Below are positions 1 through 12,241 of a stretch of DNA of 64,000 nucleotides, piece after piece. Origin of the DNA: Aaosphaeria pasadenensis (taxonomy: Eukaryota > Ascomycota > Dothideomycetes > Pleosporales); the NCBI GenBank assembly GCA_022813625.1, contig JAKLMB010000002.1:1922001-1986000 (forward strand), given 5' to 3'. Made by a program: the position numbers and the translations under genes. Below the pieces are notes generated by a model, which saw nothing but the letters and a program-made list of their open reading frames with translations, was not told where the DNA came from and did no database searches. The stretch's first letter is position 1; every line of letters starts with the position of its first letter.

Positions 1-1356
1 GTATTCCTGGTACGAGGTCCAGAGCGAAGGGCAGAGAATTCCTTGGGGGAAGTAGTATTTGGTGTACCATTTGTGGTCGTGGAGACTGGGCTATCGAGAA
101 GCCCGGAGAATCCGAGATCTTCAAATCGGGACCAGGATGCGTCTTGCTTTGCCCCGTCTGGAGAGGCTATCGATTGGTTGGTTGAAGATATACGTTCCAG
201 GACTCTGCGGCATTCATCTGTCAGGGCTTGGACGGAATCCTCATATGCAGAGAATCGTTGCAGGGCCTCGTCATCGTCTCGATACTCGAAGTTCTTTGCA
301 CGACGCAGTAAGGCGAAAGGCGTAGGCGATACTGAGTCTACTATCATTACAACCTTAGTAGTCGTGGTCTGCATAAGAAGCGGCGCTTGTGGCGGGTACT
401 CGGTTTGAGAGACCAAAGCTTGAAGGGAACGCGGAAGGGAGGAGATGCCACCAATAGAAGCAGCGTCAGGCGAAAGTGACCGAAGGTAAGCGAAGAAAAG
501 ATGACTGGCTGCATCTGCGGCCCTGCAAATTTAATGTTAGCAGAGGTTGACCAATATCAATGACGGAAGCCCACCTTTCCCATGAGCGGTAGCCTCCATC
601 GAAGCCCTTGCCATCGTCGTTGATGGTGAAAGCCCACCAGCCGGCCATTCGAGAGAGCTTCCTACCACCCATACCGTTAGTCTTGCCGCGCGCTGCAACA
701 GCTGCGAGTAGATCGAAGAAGTTAAACACGATCTGTTTACGAGCATCTGAGTCTACGCTCAGTGGTATGAAGGTGTCGTATGCGTGTCTGGCGAAGTTCG
801 AGTCTGCGATACGGCTCAGTCAGTGGCACATACAATGCGCGAGTTAAGCAGATCTTACCAGATTCTCCCACTCGGAAAAGCTCATATACATCCCAAGTAA
901 CAACGCCGCCGGGCAGCCTGCTCCAGCACCATTTGATTATACTGCAGAGAACCTGATCATGTCAACATTGCCATACCACCACATTAATAGCGGGAGACCT
1001 ACCAATGGTTCGGCCAATCGCAGCTCCTGCTGCAAACTTTCCCCAGTGAATTGGCCGGTGCCCTCGTAGGCTGCTCGAAAGTAACTCCTCACAAAGTTGC
1101 GCGCTGCGCTATGGTCGGACGCAGGTCGGAACGGCAACAGCAGAAATGGCATATCTAATGCCCTTGACTTCATCTCTTGCGTACATCCATTTACTAGCTC
1201 CTGAACCTCTTCGGGCGCTACATCTTTGCGCGACCATGCATCTTCCCATCGAGGCTTGGGCGGTGGGACAGGACCAGACTGCTCTGTGTACTTTCCTCCC
1301 TTGGATGCCGACCGCGGGCCATCCTTTGATTTGAAAACGTTTTTGAAGAAAGGCAT
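1..1356 (-). CDS. Msb1/Mug8-domain (DUF1708) morphogenesis protein, 3' end beyond the window
   Basis: Predicted exons on the minus strand are 1356-1003, 952-859, 803-575 and 522-1, all in phase and open to the left edge (about 399 residues visible). The N-terminus MPFFKNVF, the block PRWEDAWSRKDV, then ALDMPFLLLPFRP, and after splicing EPLVLCSIIKWCWSRLPGG and KTNGMGGRKLSRMAGWWAF match what I recall of the fungal Msb1/Mug8 domain, a RhoGAP-like fold. Yeast Msb1 acts with Cdc42/Rho1 and Bem1 in bud emergence, so a role in polarity and cell-wall signalling is inferred. The second acceptor is placed so that VLCS is kept. A start 36 nt upstream (1392) is also open, but 1356 fits the family better. 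The C-terminal part is missing. Confidence 0.75.
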
Positions 1357-3303
1357 GTCCTGAAGCGCAGGGGAGAGAGATTTAGGGCGCAAGCAGCATC
1401 TGCTGCTGATTACAAGGAAGGTATTACTAGCAGGCGCGGACGTGGGCTACGAAGTAACGAGGCGACGCGGCGTCGACGGCGGAGGACAGAGTCGAACGTG
1501 GACGAGGGTGTGACGATACACTATCAACGTGTGCAGTGTATGAAGTATGCGATATGAAGGCGATTGGGAGGGGGAGAGCGGCGGGCTGGCAGCCGGGTAG
1601 TTTGCGTAATAGGTGAAGGAGTATAGCAGGCAAGGTATGGATGGATGTTAAGGTAAAAGGGTGAAAGCGCGTGGTGAAGCTAAGGTACGAGTACTCTTAT
1701 TAGCTCAGTACGGAGTACTCAGGTATGGATAACTAGAAGATGGTATACGTCAGAATGCTGTTGCAAAATACTGTCTGTCAGTCGGTCGGACAGTCATACC
1801 TAGGTAGGATGCTATGCTGGTATACAATTCGAATCGATTACGATAAAAACCCCTTTCAGAACAAGAAAAAAAGGGAGAGAGAATGAGGAGAGGAAGAGTA
1901 GGTATGTAACTGGTTAGAGCTCAAGGCCAGAGATTAACAGTACAAACTAAGCTAATCATCTGAAATCCCCTATGGACCGACCTTACAGGCTTCACCCCCC
2001 TCAAGTGCCCATCAAGTGCCCCCCCTTCTCCCCTTCAATTAATCCAATAATCCACGAGAATCGAAACCTGCCAAGAACGCCTCACCTCCAATTGAGACCC
2101 TGACTTGGCCCTGGTCCCGGAATATGCTTGTGGCACATCAATTCCCATGAATCCCACCCTCTCCCACTCATCCACCCCTTGGTAGGTACTGTACATTACA
2201 GGTACTCCGTACAGAGCACACCAAGAGATATTTACTAGTAGAATAATAACTGCAATCATCGCAATCATCATCCACCAACTACCTGTCTCCATGATGTGTA
2301 CAGTGGCTTATCCCTGCTTGCGCCGCTTCAGCGACTCGTACCCACGTCGCCGCCCGATGCGTTGGCACTCAGTATCCTCGCATAAAATCTCAATCATCGT
2401 CCACACCCACACCCACACCCACACCCACGCACTCTCCTACTTGCTAGTTCGGCATCCGGTTAGGTGGTCGTCTATCTAGGTATAACCAGGGCATGTTGAC
2501 GTGTACTGTCTTTATGTTCGCAGTATGGACCCTTGAGTACTCGTGCCGTAGATACTGATAATACTGGGCTAATTGCGCGGTGAGAGAGTTGTGTTGTGTT
2601 GTGCTGTGTTGTTATTGTTGTCATCGAACGTGGTCAAGCGGACCATCCCGTACTGGGACTGTTTCGGCACAGAAGTGTCTACTACATCAAGTACCTACAG
2701 CGTACATAGTCAATGCACACCGACTATAAGAGGCACCATCGACCAGGGCTACCCTCAATGCGGGTGTGATATGATGTGATGAAGTGTGCCCACCACGAAA
2801 AGTCTGCATCGTGGACCTGGTTGTTGTCGCGTCGTTCGGCAACCATTCTAGTTCCTTGTACTCAGCGTGGTGTACTTGTATCGCAGAGAAAGATGGATGA
2901 TCACCTGTGTAATGAGCAATTCAGACGGACGCAAAGTTGATTTACGTTTATAACAATGCCAATCTCCTCTTCCTACTCATGACAGTACAAGCATATATCT
3001 GCCCCTCAGATGTAACAGTACCTGCGACTTGTGCAATGGCTTAATTATGCGCGTTGATGGAAAGATCACGGGATCGCGCGTCATCGCGACGAATTACAGA
3101 AGCTGCCTAGCGTGCTAAGGACAACACAAGATATCTCTCATACTGTGTATAGGACAATAATCTACCTCGTAGTGTGTTGTCGACCTCACCCATTGACTGC
3201 CTGGACTCCTACCTACTTAAAAGCCAGCTTCTGAGAAAGCCTGGTGCTAGAGAACAACGATTACCTAGGCACCTTCAGACTGTATTCACTGCCATCTCAA
3301 ATC
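1357..3303. other. Intergenic region between divergent genes
   Basis: No convincing gene. It should hold the promoters of both flanking genes, which point away from each other. Seen here are two perfect GTAC-N3-GTAC words (1708-1718 and 2202-2212), one TACCTAGGTAGG word (1797-1808) and a CA/CCC microsatellite (2402-2428). An 85-codon minus-strand reading frame at 2035-2292 runs across one of the GTAC words and shows no family signature. Confidence 0.6.
2402..2428. repeat. (CACACC)n microsatellite
   Basis: About four and a half copies of the hexamer CACACC (rotation ACCCAC) lie in a row. It resembles some telomere repeats but is short, isolated and internal. Confidence 0.8.
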
Positions 3304-4659
3304 ATGCCAGCTCCAGTCGCCTGCCCAGTGGCAGATGTGGATGCAGTCCTCTCCGAATATGTCAACTCGCGACAGGATACTCTCGAGATGCGGCGACACA
3401 TTGCCAACCTGCCTGTGGCTGGACTTCAAAATTCTCAATCTGCGCCTTTTCCGGGGCATCTACTCCGCGAGTGTTCCCTATCACTCCCCCCGGCGAGACC
3501 AAAGTCATCGGACGCAGCTCGCGTCCTTCCTGCTGCACCTGCTCGCTCCCGTTATCTGCGTGCCCTCGAGGCAAAATGGCTGGCCAATGCCCGCCTACGT
3601 AGGCTGCAAAATGAACTTGATCAATTGCGACGAGAAGAATGCTCAGGGACCTCAACTGGAAATTCGACAAGTTTACAAGGCGATGACTTGCGAGATTACA
3701 TCGCCTTGCTTCACGACAGTCGGCGCTGCTCTGAGCTTCAGCTCGTTTTGAAATCACTGGACAGTCTCTTGACTTCGACACCTATCAACAGTCATGGAGG
3801 CTTCGCCATGCGAATTAATGACAGTATTGGGACACCGCCAGATAGACCGGCTGAAACCCTCGGCCAACCTTCACCGCCGCACTCGGACCAATCCAGGCTA
3901 TTCCAGTTGAAGAAAGAAGTACTTGAAGCGAAACTGAGTGCTGATCGAGCGTGCGCTAATCGGAAAGCTTGCTTCGGTGGCCTTTCTGATGCGAATCATG
4001 GAAGACAACAGATCCATGCTCTTGGCCACGCAAAGGACGAAATTGTCACTTGGCTCGAAACGGAATTATCGAAGTTGAGTGAAACTTCTGAGCTGCTGGA
4101 AGATGCGTCTCCTATTAAGAAATCAAGATACCCAGCGCTTGACACCAACGACACTCTACCATCTGAGAAGATTACTGGTGCATATGCTCAGTATGTTGCT
4201 TCAAGGTCTGAAGCTATCGATGTCCACAATTCTCTTGAAACAACGTTGAACGAATATCAATCTGCCACTCTCGCGAACCCTGTCGTACCCCCTCACCCAG
4301 TTCGCGATTCCCAAGATTCAAAAGAGCTCTCAACACGTATTCTCCGACACTTACCATTCCTTGTTCAAATCTTATCGAGTGAACGCTCCCTTTTACAACA
4401 AACTGTCTATCTTGAGGCCAGGCTTGCAGCGGCAAGCGACGAGTTAGGTGGTTCGCTCGTAAAATTAAGAGAAGAGAGCCATCTCTTGCCTTCAAATGCT
4501 TCCAAACATGATGCTTGGGGTATAGCAGCTATTCGCGCTGGTGACGAAACCCGCGATTTCGTGCGCGAGAAATTGAACGAAAGCCAACAACAGTTCCAAA
4601 CAATCAATAGTATTGTGGACACCCTGTCGTTGCAGAACAAGATATTGGCCTCAACATAA
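3304..4659 (+). CDS. Coiled-coil protein of unknown function
   Basis: Single-exon frame of 451 residues starting MPAPVACPVADVD. The frame is open for a further 60 bases upstream but without an ATG, so 3304 is the first usable start. I do not recognise the family. The protein is rich in Leu, Glu, Gln, Arg and Lys with heptad-like stretches (around residues 75-95, 110-165, 195-220 and 360-450), which suggests several coiled coils joined by Ser/Pro-rich linkers. No signal peptide, membrane segment or enzyme motif is visible. Such proteins are often subunits of spindle, kinetochore or trafficking complexes, but nothing here decides among these. Confidence 0.75.
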   Translation: MPAPVACPVADVDAVLSEYVNSRQDTLEMRRHIANLPVAGLQNSQSAPFPGHLLRECSLSLPPARPKSSDAARVLPAAPARSRYLRALEAKWLANARLRRLQNELDQLRREECSGTSTGNSTSLQGDDLRDYIALLHDSRRCSELQLVLKSLDSLLTSTPINSHGGFAMRINDSIGTPPDRPAETLGQPSPPHSDQSRLFQLKKEVLEAKLSADRACANRKACFGGLSDANHGRQQIHALGHAKDEIVTWLETELSKLSETSELLEDASPIKKSRYPALDTNDTLPSEKITGAYAQYVASRSEAIDVHNSLETTLNEYQSATLANPVVPPHPVRDSQDSKELSTRILRHLPFLVQILSSERSLLQQTVYLEARLAAASDELGGSLVKLREESHLLPSNASKHDAWGIAAIRAGDETRDFVREKLNESQQQFQTINSIVDTLSLQNKILAST

Positions 4660-5648
4660 AAATCTGGGCGACCAAAGCTTATACACACCTATAGCACCAT
4701 GCTTGCATACCAGTCCTTGGTTTACCAGAGGCCCCACCACTGTATCTTGGTGGCTGGGTCTGCCGAGACTTACCATGAGGCTTCCCCACGTCTCAATCTG
4801 CTCTCTAGAAAGACTTGATTATGGCCACAGCAGGTACATCCAGTTAGGCCTACACCTTCTTTTCTGATTTCTACGAGAAGTTTACCTTCGACTCTGGACT
4901 TGGATATCTTAATTACTTCTCAGAGGCCAATCTCTTGGTTGCCACAATGACCCAGGCCTTTTCTCCACATCAAGCTAAAACAACTGCCGACATTTGTTAG
5001 GTTGTATGTTCAAACACTTTGACTCGGAACTGTGTTCACTTGGGCCATCCGTGTATATACTAGGACCATACTCACGGGGGATTCACTCTAAAATTACCTT
5101 CCTTGCCATGCTATCTCGGCGCTCAGCTTGTCAATGCTTCCTTACATTATCGCCTCTGCGAGTGGTCAACATGTCGTGAGATATCCGGGTCGCGGTGCGG
5201 CTCATGACTATCGAGATAGATGGGGCGACTGGTCCTCCACATTAAATAACCGTTCTATCCTGGTCATCGTACAAGCGAAACCAATCACCAGATGTCTTTC
5301 ATTGCCGCACTCAGCCTGAAACCTACCCAAAATGGACGTCTTGTTCCCAGAATTGTAACTACTTATTATATTCACATTTACCGGTCGCATATTGCAATCT
5401 CGAACGTGAGGATTGGCCAGTGGATAGTCGCTTCCATTCCATATCTACAAATTCTTCATATGCGATATACAGTGACGCATCATGGAAAAAATTACAATTT
5501 AAACTGCTCATGGTGGAGATTCGGCGTCATCTGTGGCGTTCTCCAGCCGACCTCACCAAGGGGCATCCACCGTACATAAAAAGAGTACGGTTGCCAATTC
5601 GATGGTATCATCAGGCAGTGATTTCGTAACTTTGGTCTCTGATTCAAG
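4660..5648. other. Intergenic region, promoter of the AA8-AA12 gene
   Basis: No gene seen. A TATA-like ACATAAAAAG lies at about 5574-5583, some 65-75 bases before the next start codon. Short open frames here show no coding character. Confidence 0.5.
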
Positions 5649-7789
5649 ATGCGTCCCATTCAAGTGCTAAGTGGTGTCCTTGCACTCACCGGTACAGGTA
5701 AGTGCTTTCCATGATTGATAGTATTCACCTGACGATTGTAAGTCTCTGCACAAGATAGCACGGTCGCTTCAAAGGTCTCATGTGATGCTACGTCAAAGAT
5801 CTGTTACTCCGGGTACTCGGATCCAGAGTCGGGGATATACTTTGGAATTGCCCTTCCTAAGAACGCCGCTGACCCTTTTGATGCAATCATCACCATCACA
5901 TCCCCTGTGAAGCACTACTGGGCAGCCCTGGCTTGGGGCGGTACAATGGTATGGAACCCACTATCTGTTGCGTGGAAGAATGGGAAATCTGCAACGATTT
6001 CTTCGCGATTCGCATTGTATGTTAAGTCCTTTGCTCCTCTTATTTTCATTGGAATGATGCTTATATGTTGCAGTGGCATCAGTATGCCGTTACCTTATGA
6101 CGAGGCGCATCATATCTATCTCAAGGGAACGCAGTCTAATGACACACATTATACTGTCACTGCTCTTTGCAAGGGTTGCACAGGTTGGCAAGCCAATGAC
6201 GATACAAGATATGCGCTACCTGCAAATGGGACCACTGAATTTGCTTGGGCATACGGTGCGGGCGCTGTGGAGAACCCTGCAAGCAATACCTCCGCCTTCA
6301 ATGTCCACGAAGCCTACGGCAAGTGGACTCACGATTTGAACGCCGCCCGAATTGATAACTTCGACGCATTGGTCAAGGCTAACTTGCTGGATGCCCCTGC
6401 CGTTCCCACCGAGCCAGTCGTAAGTTCGGTGCCAACCACTATTGTCACAAGTGTGAAGCCCTCCGCTACGGTAAAGCCTATCAAGGCTGCGATTCCGGCT
6501 TCCTGCTCTGGAGCTGGCAATCCGACATTCCAGGGAGTGCTAGCAAGCGGATGGAAAGCCACCAAGATCGCCGGAGGCTTGACCAGCCCTCGATCTATTC
6601 AATTCGATACCGCTGGCAATATGCTCGTCGTACAGTCTGGCAAGGGCATCTCCTATCACGTCATGGGCACTGATGGGTGCATTACCTCTACCAAGATGTT
6701 GGTATCCCTCAACAGTCTAAATCATGGGATTGCACTCAGTGTCGATGGAAAGACATTGTACGCCAGCTCGATGACACAAGTGTATTCTTGGCCATATGAT
6801 GCCGCAGCAGGATCGGTTGGTACTCGAGCTACCATCATTACTGGCATGGTTAATGGCGGGTCTCATTTGACACGTACATTGGCCATCGCACCTCACAAAC
6901 CGAACCTTCTAGTTGTCTCCCATGGATCCAATGCAAACATCGATCAAGCTTCATCTAGCCCGAAGACCGGCCGCGCTATCATCAAAGTCTTCGATCTAGC
7001 CGCAGCTCCCAGTGGAGGTTATAATTATGTGTCTGGTGGTTGGAACGCGGGTTACGGCCAGCGTAACGACGTTGGCATAACATTCGACAACAACAATATG
7101 TGAGGCTACTCCGTGATCTAACCCATCTCAGAAGTTCATGCTGACCCAATTTTAGGCTTTGGGGGGTAGAGAACAGCGGTGATGACTTCAAACGGACAGT
7201 CAATGGCCAGTCCAAAGATGTCCATCAAAACAATCCTGGAGAGAAGATCCATTACATGGGTGACGTTACAAAGCCAAATGACAACTGGTATGGCTATCCC
7301 ACATGCTTCACCGTGTGGCAACCTAGCGACTTCACCGACAAGAAGTTCAATGTTGGCGATTGGTTTGTCCAGGCGCCCAATAGTACTTTCAACGACGATA
7401 CCTGCAAGGAGCAGGCGGTCGCTCCCAAGCTCACCCTTTTCCCGCACTCTGCGCCTATTGATTGCAAGTTCGACGCCGACAACACCAACATGTACATCTC
7501 ATACCACGGTTCATGGAACAGAAACCCCACCACAGGTTTCAAGCTCGTCGCCGTCCCCTTTACGAAGGGTGCTGACGGACAGTACAACCCCACCGCGCCG
7601 CTTTCGAGCACCACGGGCGCCGTTGACATCTTTTGGAACCCCAATGTCGAAAAGTGTCAGGGCAACGGCCCAAGCTTTAGCTCGGGATGCTTCAGGCCTG
7701 CAGGTCTGGCTTTTGATAAGGGCGGTCGCTTGTTCATGACCAGTGATACTTCTACGAATGGTGAGCTTTGGATCCTTGGAAAGTCATAG
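5649..7789 (+). CDS. Secreted AA8-AA12 oxidoreductase (cytochrome b domain + PQQ-type pyranose/sorbosone dehydrogenase domain)
   Basis: Exons 5649-5697, 5755-6016, 6074-7099 and 7156-7789 give 656 residues. Residues 1 to about 17 (MRPIQVLSGVLALTG) look like a short signal peptide. Residues of about 18-195 resemble the cytochrome domain of cellobiose dehydrogenase (AA8): CYSGYSDPESGIYFGIALP, GGTMVWNP with a candidate Met haem ligand, and a later His (NVHEAYG) as possible second ligand. A Pro/Val/Thr-rich linker follows. From about residue 226 comes a beta-propeller dehydrogenase domain of the sorbosone/AA12 type (GGLTSPRSIQFD, MYISYHGSWNR, RPAGLAFDKGGRLF). Known fungal AA12 enzymes oxidise sugars with PQQ and can pass electrons through AA8 to lytic polysaccharide monooxygenases, so extracellular redox supply to such enzymes is inferred. 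No C-terminal CBM1 is present. The second intron is 57 nt and stop-free. Confidence 0.85.
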
Positions 7790-8634
7790 TGGCAAAAATG
7801 TATCAGAGCTTGTCGGGGGGCAGGTCGTAATGACACTAGAACACGGACCTCGAACCCATTCCAAGTTCAATATCCTTTTAGATAGAAATATCATACCTGT
7901 TCATTACAATAAAAGGCGACTGCGAGTATATTCATTAGTTTATATGAAGCTTTATGTTAAATTTAAAGCGGTTACATCCCTTGACCCATGTCTTTGGAGA
8001 CAGATTCAAAATAGTGTCGCCGAAATCAGAGAGCATCGACCGAACTTTGTTAGATTATTGCCCACTTAGCCAGAAGAAAGGAAGAATATAACCGTGGCAT
8101 GTTCGTTCATAGGGGATAGCTTAAGGTGAATGTTATGTTAACTGTAAGTAGGTTATGTATTCGGCGACTCCTAGTTTGGGTGTCTTGTCTATACGCGACA
8201 GCACTGATCCTGCCCCTATGAACACACTTACCAGCAAGAAAATCGTTTAGTGCCTTGCTACTCTCTCTTTCTGTTTTCGATATTTTATGAATGCATTTAA
8301 CCTTACAACACCCGGGGAGCGTCTTCAAAGCCATCATCAAATGTATAGGCTCTGAGCACATCGGAAAGACTGGATGTTTGAACACGCTCTCTGACGCTTA
8401 TACTTCAAATTGTTAATAAATACTACTATTTTGATATAGGTGATGTAGTCAGAGGTAAGATTTAGGTAATTGAACAGAATAAGAGAACTTGTGGACATGT
8501 GCATTGTATGCGTTACGAGCGGCACCTTCGAGCAACCCGAAAAATACTATTGATAGACTACGTTGTATCATACCCGGAAATCCGAGCATCTATATGCCAA
8601 CAAGCTAACAGAAGTTTGTCGATGTATCGATAGC
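7790..8634. other. Intergenic region between convergent 3' ends
   Basis: AT-rich 3'-flanking DNA. No gene or repeat recognised. Confidence 0.6.
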
Positions 8635-10831
8635 TTAATACACATACAGGTTAACATACTCGGATGTTGATCTCCTAATGTTGTGGTTCTCCTTTACGAG
8701 CCACGCCCTTATGACCCAGGCACATACAATGGATAGCAAGGCGAATCCAGCAGATGCACCGAACCCAATACCGTACCGGGGTCCGTCAGATGAGGGCCAC
8801 AGATAAGGTCCATAAATGTAACCAATTTGGCCGGCTACGTTGGTCATAGCAAGAACAACCTAGAACATATCAGTGAGTAGGAAACAATTTAGAGAGAGCT
8901 AATGACATACTGCTTTCTTCTCCTTCGTTTGGCTGAGTGTTGACGACGCCCACCCGATGATGACAGAGTTGACAGAGTAGGCTCCCACTGGGAATATAAA
9001 GCATGCTATGTATCTGCCGGCAGTGTTCAATGTGCTAGCAGCGATCACAAAGCCGACAACAGCAACAAGTAAGCCGATGGTGATATGCCATGTCCTTTCC
9101 TGCATGCGCCCAGAGCTCCAGCCAGTGAGAATACCTGCTGCACCTGCGAATATGAAAGGCGGGCAAGTCAACACAAGCGTTATGGTTCTGTTGAACCCGA
9201 TCGTCTTGACGACACTATGTGTGGAGCCTTTGGTCAGATGATCATTCTTACGATCGGGTGTAGTGCGGATGTACTTACGTTGGAAAGAAGGAATTGAAGG
9301 AACATGCGCTGAGATGGAAGTTCTGCATCAGGCAGAAGAGCCAAGTTCGTCGATCCCTACAGGCCTGTTTCAGTCCCTCGAATGCACTGGCATTATCCTG
9401 CGAATCGCCAATCTTATCACGCTCCATACGCCCATGTGCAAGTTCTCTTTCCTCCGGCGTCAGCCAGTGTGTGGTGAGGGGAGTATTTGGGAGAAAAGCA
9501 AAGCCAAGCAGCGCAACGACGCCGGTGATTGCGCCTTCTCTGTTAGATATTAGCCATGTTGGGTGGGGGAAATATTGAAACGAAGTGGAAAAAGGGCTAC
9601 GAACACGATGAAGAGCCATCGCCAACCAGCTATGCCTCTCAGATCGTCCATACCAGCGAAGATACCGGCAGCAATCAGTCCAGAGAATCCAGTGGCTAGA
9701 ATCTGTGCGCAGTACAACAGAGCAATTCGAGTCGCAAGCTCTTTGCAAGAGTGTGTTAGTGAGGTACTTGCAAATAATGTGCTCCGGCTTACCTTTGCGG
9801 GTGTAGAATATCGACAACATATAAGTGGCCCCGGGGTAAAAAGGTGCCTTATACATGGTCAATCAATCTGATCACACATACAACATTAGGTTTTTTTTTC
9901 GGTCTCCATACCTCGGTCACTCCTAGAAAGAATCGACAGACAACGAGGCCCGCATAATTCTGTACTAAACCCGTGCATGCAGAAACGATTGCCCAGACAA
10001 CCATCCACGCACTCATATCTGTGCAGAACAAAGTCAGCTATTGGAAATCGCATGTTTCTTGTTCAGCTGTGTGACTACCGAACTGTCGGCATTTATTGTT
10101 GAATTGCCAAAGGTTTATGACTTTTGCTTGGAATGGATAACAATTGGTCTGACTGCAGTGATGGGTGGTCTCAAAAATACCTATGAGCGTATCGTTTGAC
10201 CATGTACGACCGGAAGTATTCGTTTGTGACTGCAACTTGGGCAATCTCCCCAACCCGCAATGCAACTTTGCGCTACAGCACACAGCAAAGAAGTCATGGC
10301 TAAAGGAGGCGATGGAGAGTGTGGAAAGGTATACTTACAGATTCCTGGTCGCACACGGGTGATCAGCATATTTGAAGGTATCTGCATGAGCACATAACCA
10401 ACAAAAAGACTGGCGAAAGTAAGCATTATACTTCAACAAAACCAAGCTATATCGTCCGTACATGCTGACTGCAGTATTGAATTCAATACCAGTCATTCCA
10501 AGGTCGTCCTCCAGGTCATTGAGACGTGCTTGAGCAATTGCATTTCGATCGACATAGTTGAGGAAGTACATGGTACAAAGTGTTGGCTATGACAAAAGTT
10601 AGTACTCTGGGTTATTGCTATGCTTTGGATACCTACCATCAGCCGCCAATCAATTTTGCGCACAAGTCTTATTTCCGCAGGGTCTGTTTTGGGTGCATCA
10701 TCTGGGTAATCACGAACCCCCGTCTCGATGTTCTCTTTCTCGACTGCTCTCCCTTTCTCTGAAATCGCGTCATCATGCACGTCACTGGTCAATGGAGGCT
10801 GTTGCGGTGGTTGTTGTTCTTTCGTTGCCAT
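8635..10831 (-). CDS. MFS permease of the anion:cation symporter family (Dal5/Tna1-like)
   Basis: Nine exons on the minus strand (10831-10637, 10586-10462, 10409-10339, 10018-9912, 9847-9793, 9740-9605, 9539-9279, 9214-8911, 8859-8635) join in frame to 492 residues. Hallmarks are KIDWRLM and MYFLNYVDRNAIAQARL at the first helix, LFVGYVLMQIPSNMLITRVRP, CRFFLGVTEAPFYPGATYMLSIFYTRKE, GWRWLFIVEGAIT, and the late GYIYGPYLWP. These place it in the 12-helix allantoate/nicotinate/pantothenate-type permeases of the plasma membrane. The substrate cannot be read from sequence. Most introns are 47-66 bp, but the third is 320 bp, and the intron after the exon at 9605 uses the donor GTTCGT. The neighbours do not suggest a pathway. 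Confidence 0.85.
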
Positions 10832-12241
10832 CTTGCTGTGTTGCTGGAGCTGAGCCCTGGGGATGTACCTAATACTTGTAGGAGCCTGGGGACGCAATTG
10901 ATGTCACAAGAGGAGGTCCTGTACGCCAGGGCGTTGGTCGAGATGCTCCTTTATATTGAAACACTGTCTTGGCCATCTGCATACCCCGCCCGATAGGTAT
11001 CCCAACCTGGGCAAAGGTGTGAAGATTACTTGGCTGAACAACGGTGCTGATCTTGGAAATCTTAAATATTCCTTGCAGGATCGCACGATGATTAGTTTCT
11101 TTGTGCACTATTGGTTACAGCCCAGGGGAGGACGAGAATTGCAAGCGCTACGACAACTGCGTAGCTACCGATTGGGATGAATTGGTGCTGCACACCTGAG
11201 AAAGGGCAAGGTATATACGGCACACCCTTGGGAGAGAGAGCATGTGCAACCCACAGTACTGTGTAACGAAACAAATTCCAGGAATGGGGTATTCAGGCCC
11301 AGGACCTAGTTCTAAGTACCAAAGTCTACCTTTTGTTTTCAGGACAGCTCCAGATAGACATTGGAGCCATAGATACCCCGTGTACCAGGAACAATTAGGG
11401 CAAGGTAATCCTAGTAGGTAGCTATTGTCGATGAGAGAGAACGGATCGCGACTCCCTCTAGCGCATCGATGGGCCAGATCCTCAAGATGCTGTACTGTCT
11501 AGAGCCTGATAATGTTATATCAAGCATTTTGAGGGGAAATGGGTCAGGTTTTGGCTGCATCCCTTGATCCCTTGAGGGGGAAATGACACGCTACAATGAG
11601 CACACGCGTCACGAGGTAGCATGGCGAGCGAAGGGTGATGTGTGGAATCTTTCTTTGGGGAATTGTGTCTCGTTATTGAGGGTCAACATTGAAACTAATA
11701 AGGATCATATGTCCCATTGTTGTGAGTATTGTGCGTATGGAGTACGGAGTACCTAGGTCGTTAATACTGTGTTGCTGCAAGAACAGTGACCTTCCCGAAA
11801 CAGTCATTAGTTGCGAGCCGTTCATTCGGAGATTTAACCGCCATATAATGCTCCTGAGGAAGAACACTGGTGAGGGGAGGAGTAGAGTTTTCTTCGATAA
11901 TGTGCAGGACGATAAACAGTATGTTTATTGTAGACAAGATGTGGGATGCCCCACAATGCGATCTCGGAGTAATAATGAAAATAATAATGAATTGAAGACA
12001 ACGCAGAGCACTCGTAGGTACCTCCTGTGTACATACAATCTACACGGGAATAGGTGACGTAAATACATGCCACCTCGGCAATTCGACGCGAATCTCCAGT
12101 TAACACCACCAGTGGATGACAAATGAAGTTTCCCATCAAACAGAACAGAATTATATCTTTGGTGTAACGACCACATTTCTTCCATCAAATTTTCATTACC
12201 ACAACTATCCACCACTCGCACCTCTGAATAAATACGTCACA
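10832..12241. promoter_or_regulatory. Divergent promoter region (MFS permease / aldo-keto reductase)
   Basis: No gene found in 1.4 kb between divergent starts. One perfect GTAC-GGA-GTAC word at 11742-11752 runs straight into CCTAGG. Regulation cannot be read further. Confidence 0.5.

Noticed and set aside
2035..2292. 85-codon minus-strand frame with a hydrophobic N-terminus (MIAMIAVIILLVNIS)
   Set aside because: Looks like a small membrane protein, but it spans an intergenic GTAC word, has no family similarity I know, and no splice or start context.
2402..2428. Telomere-type repeat
   Set aside because: Hexamer CACACC is not the fungal TTAGGG repeat; short and internal.
10038..10283. 81-codon minus-strand frame inside the long MFS intron
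   Set aside because: Flanking exons join in phase without it, and it breaks the permease sequence.
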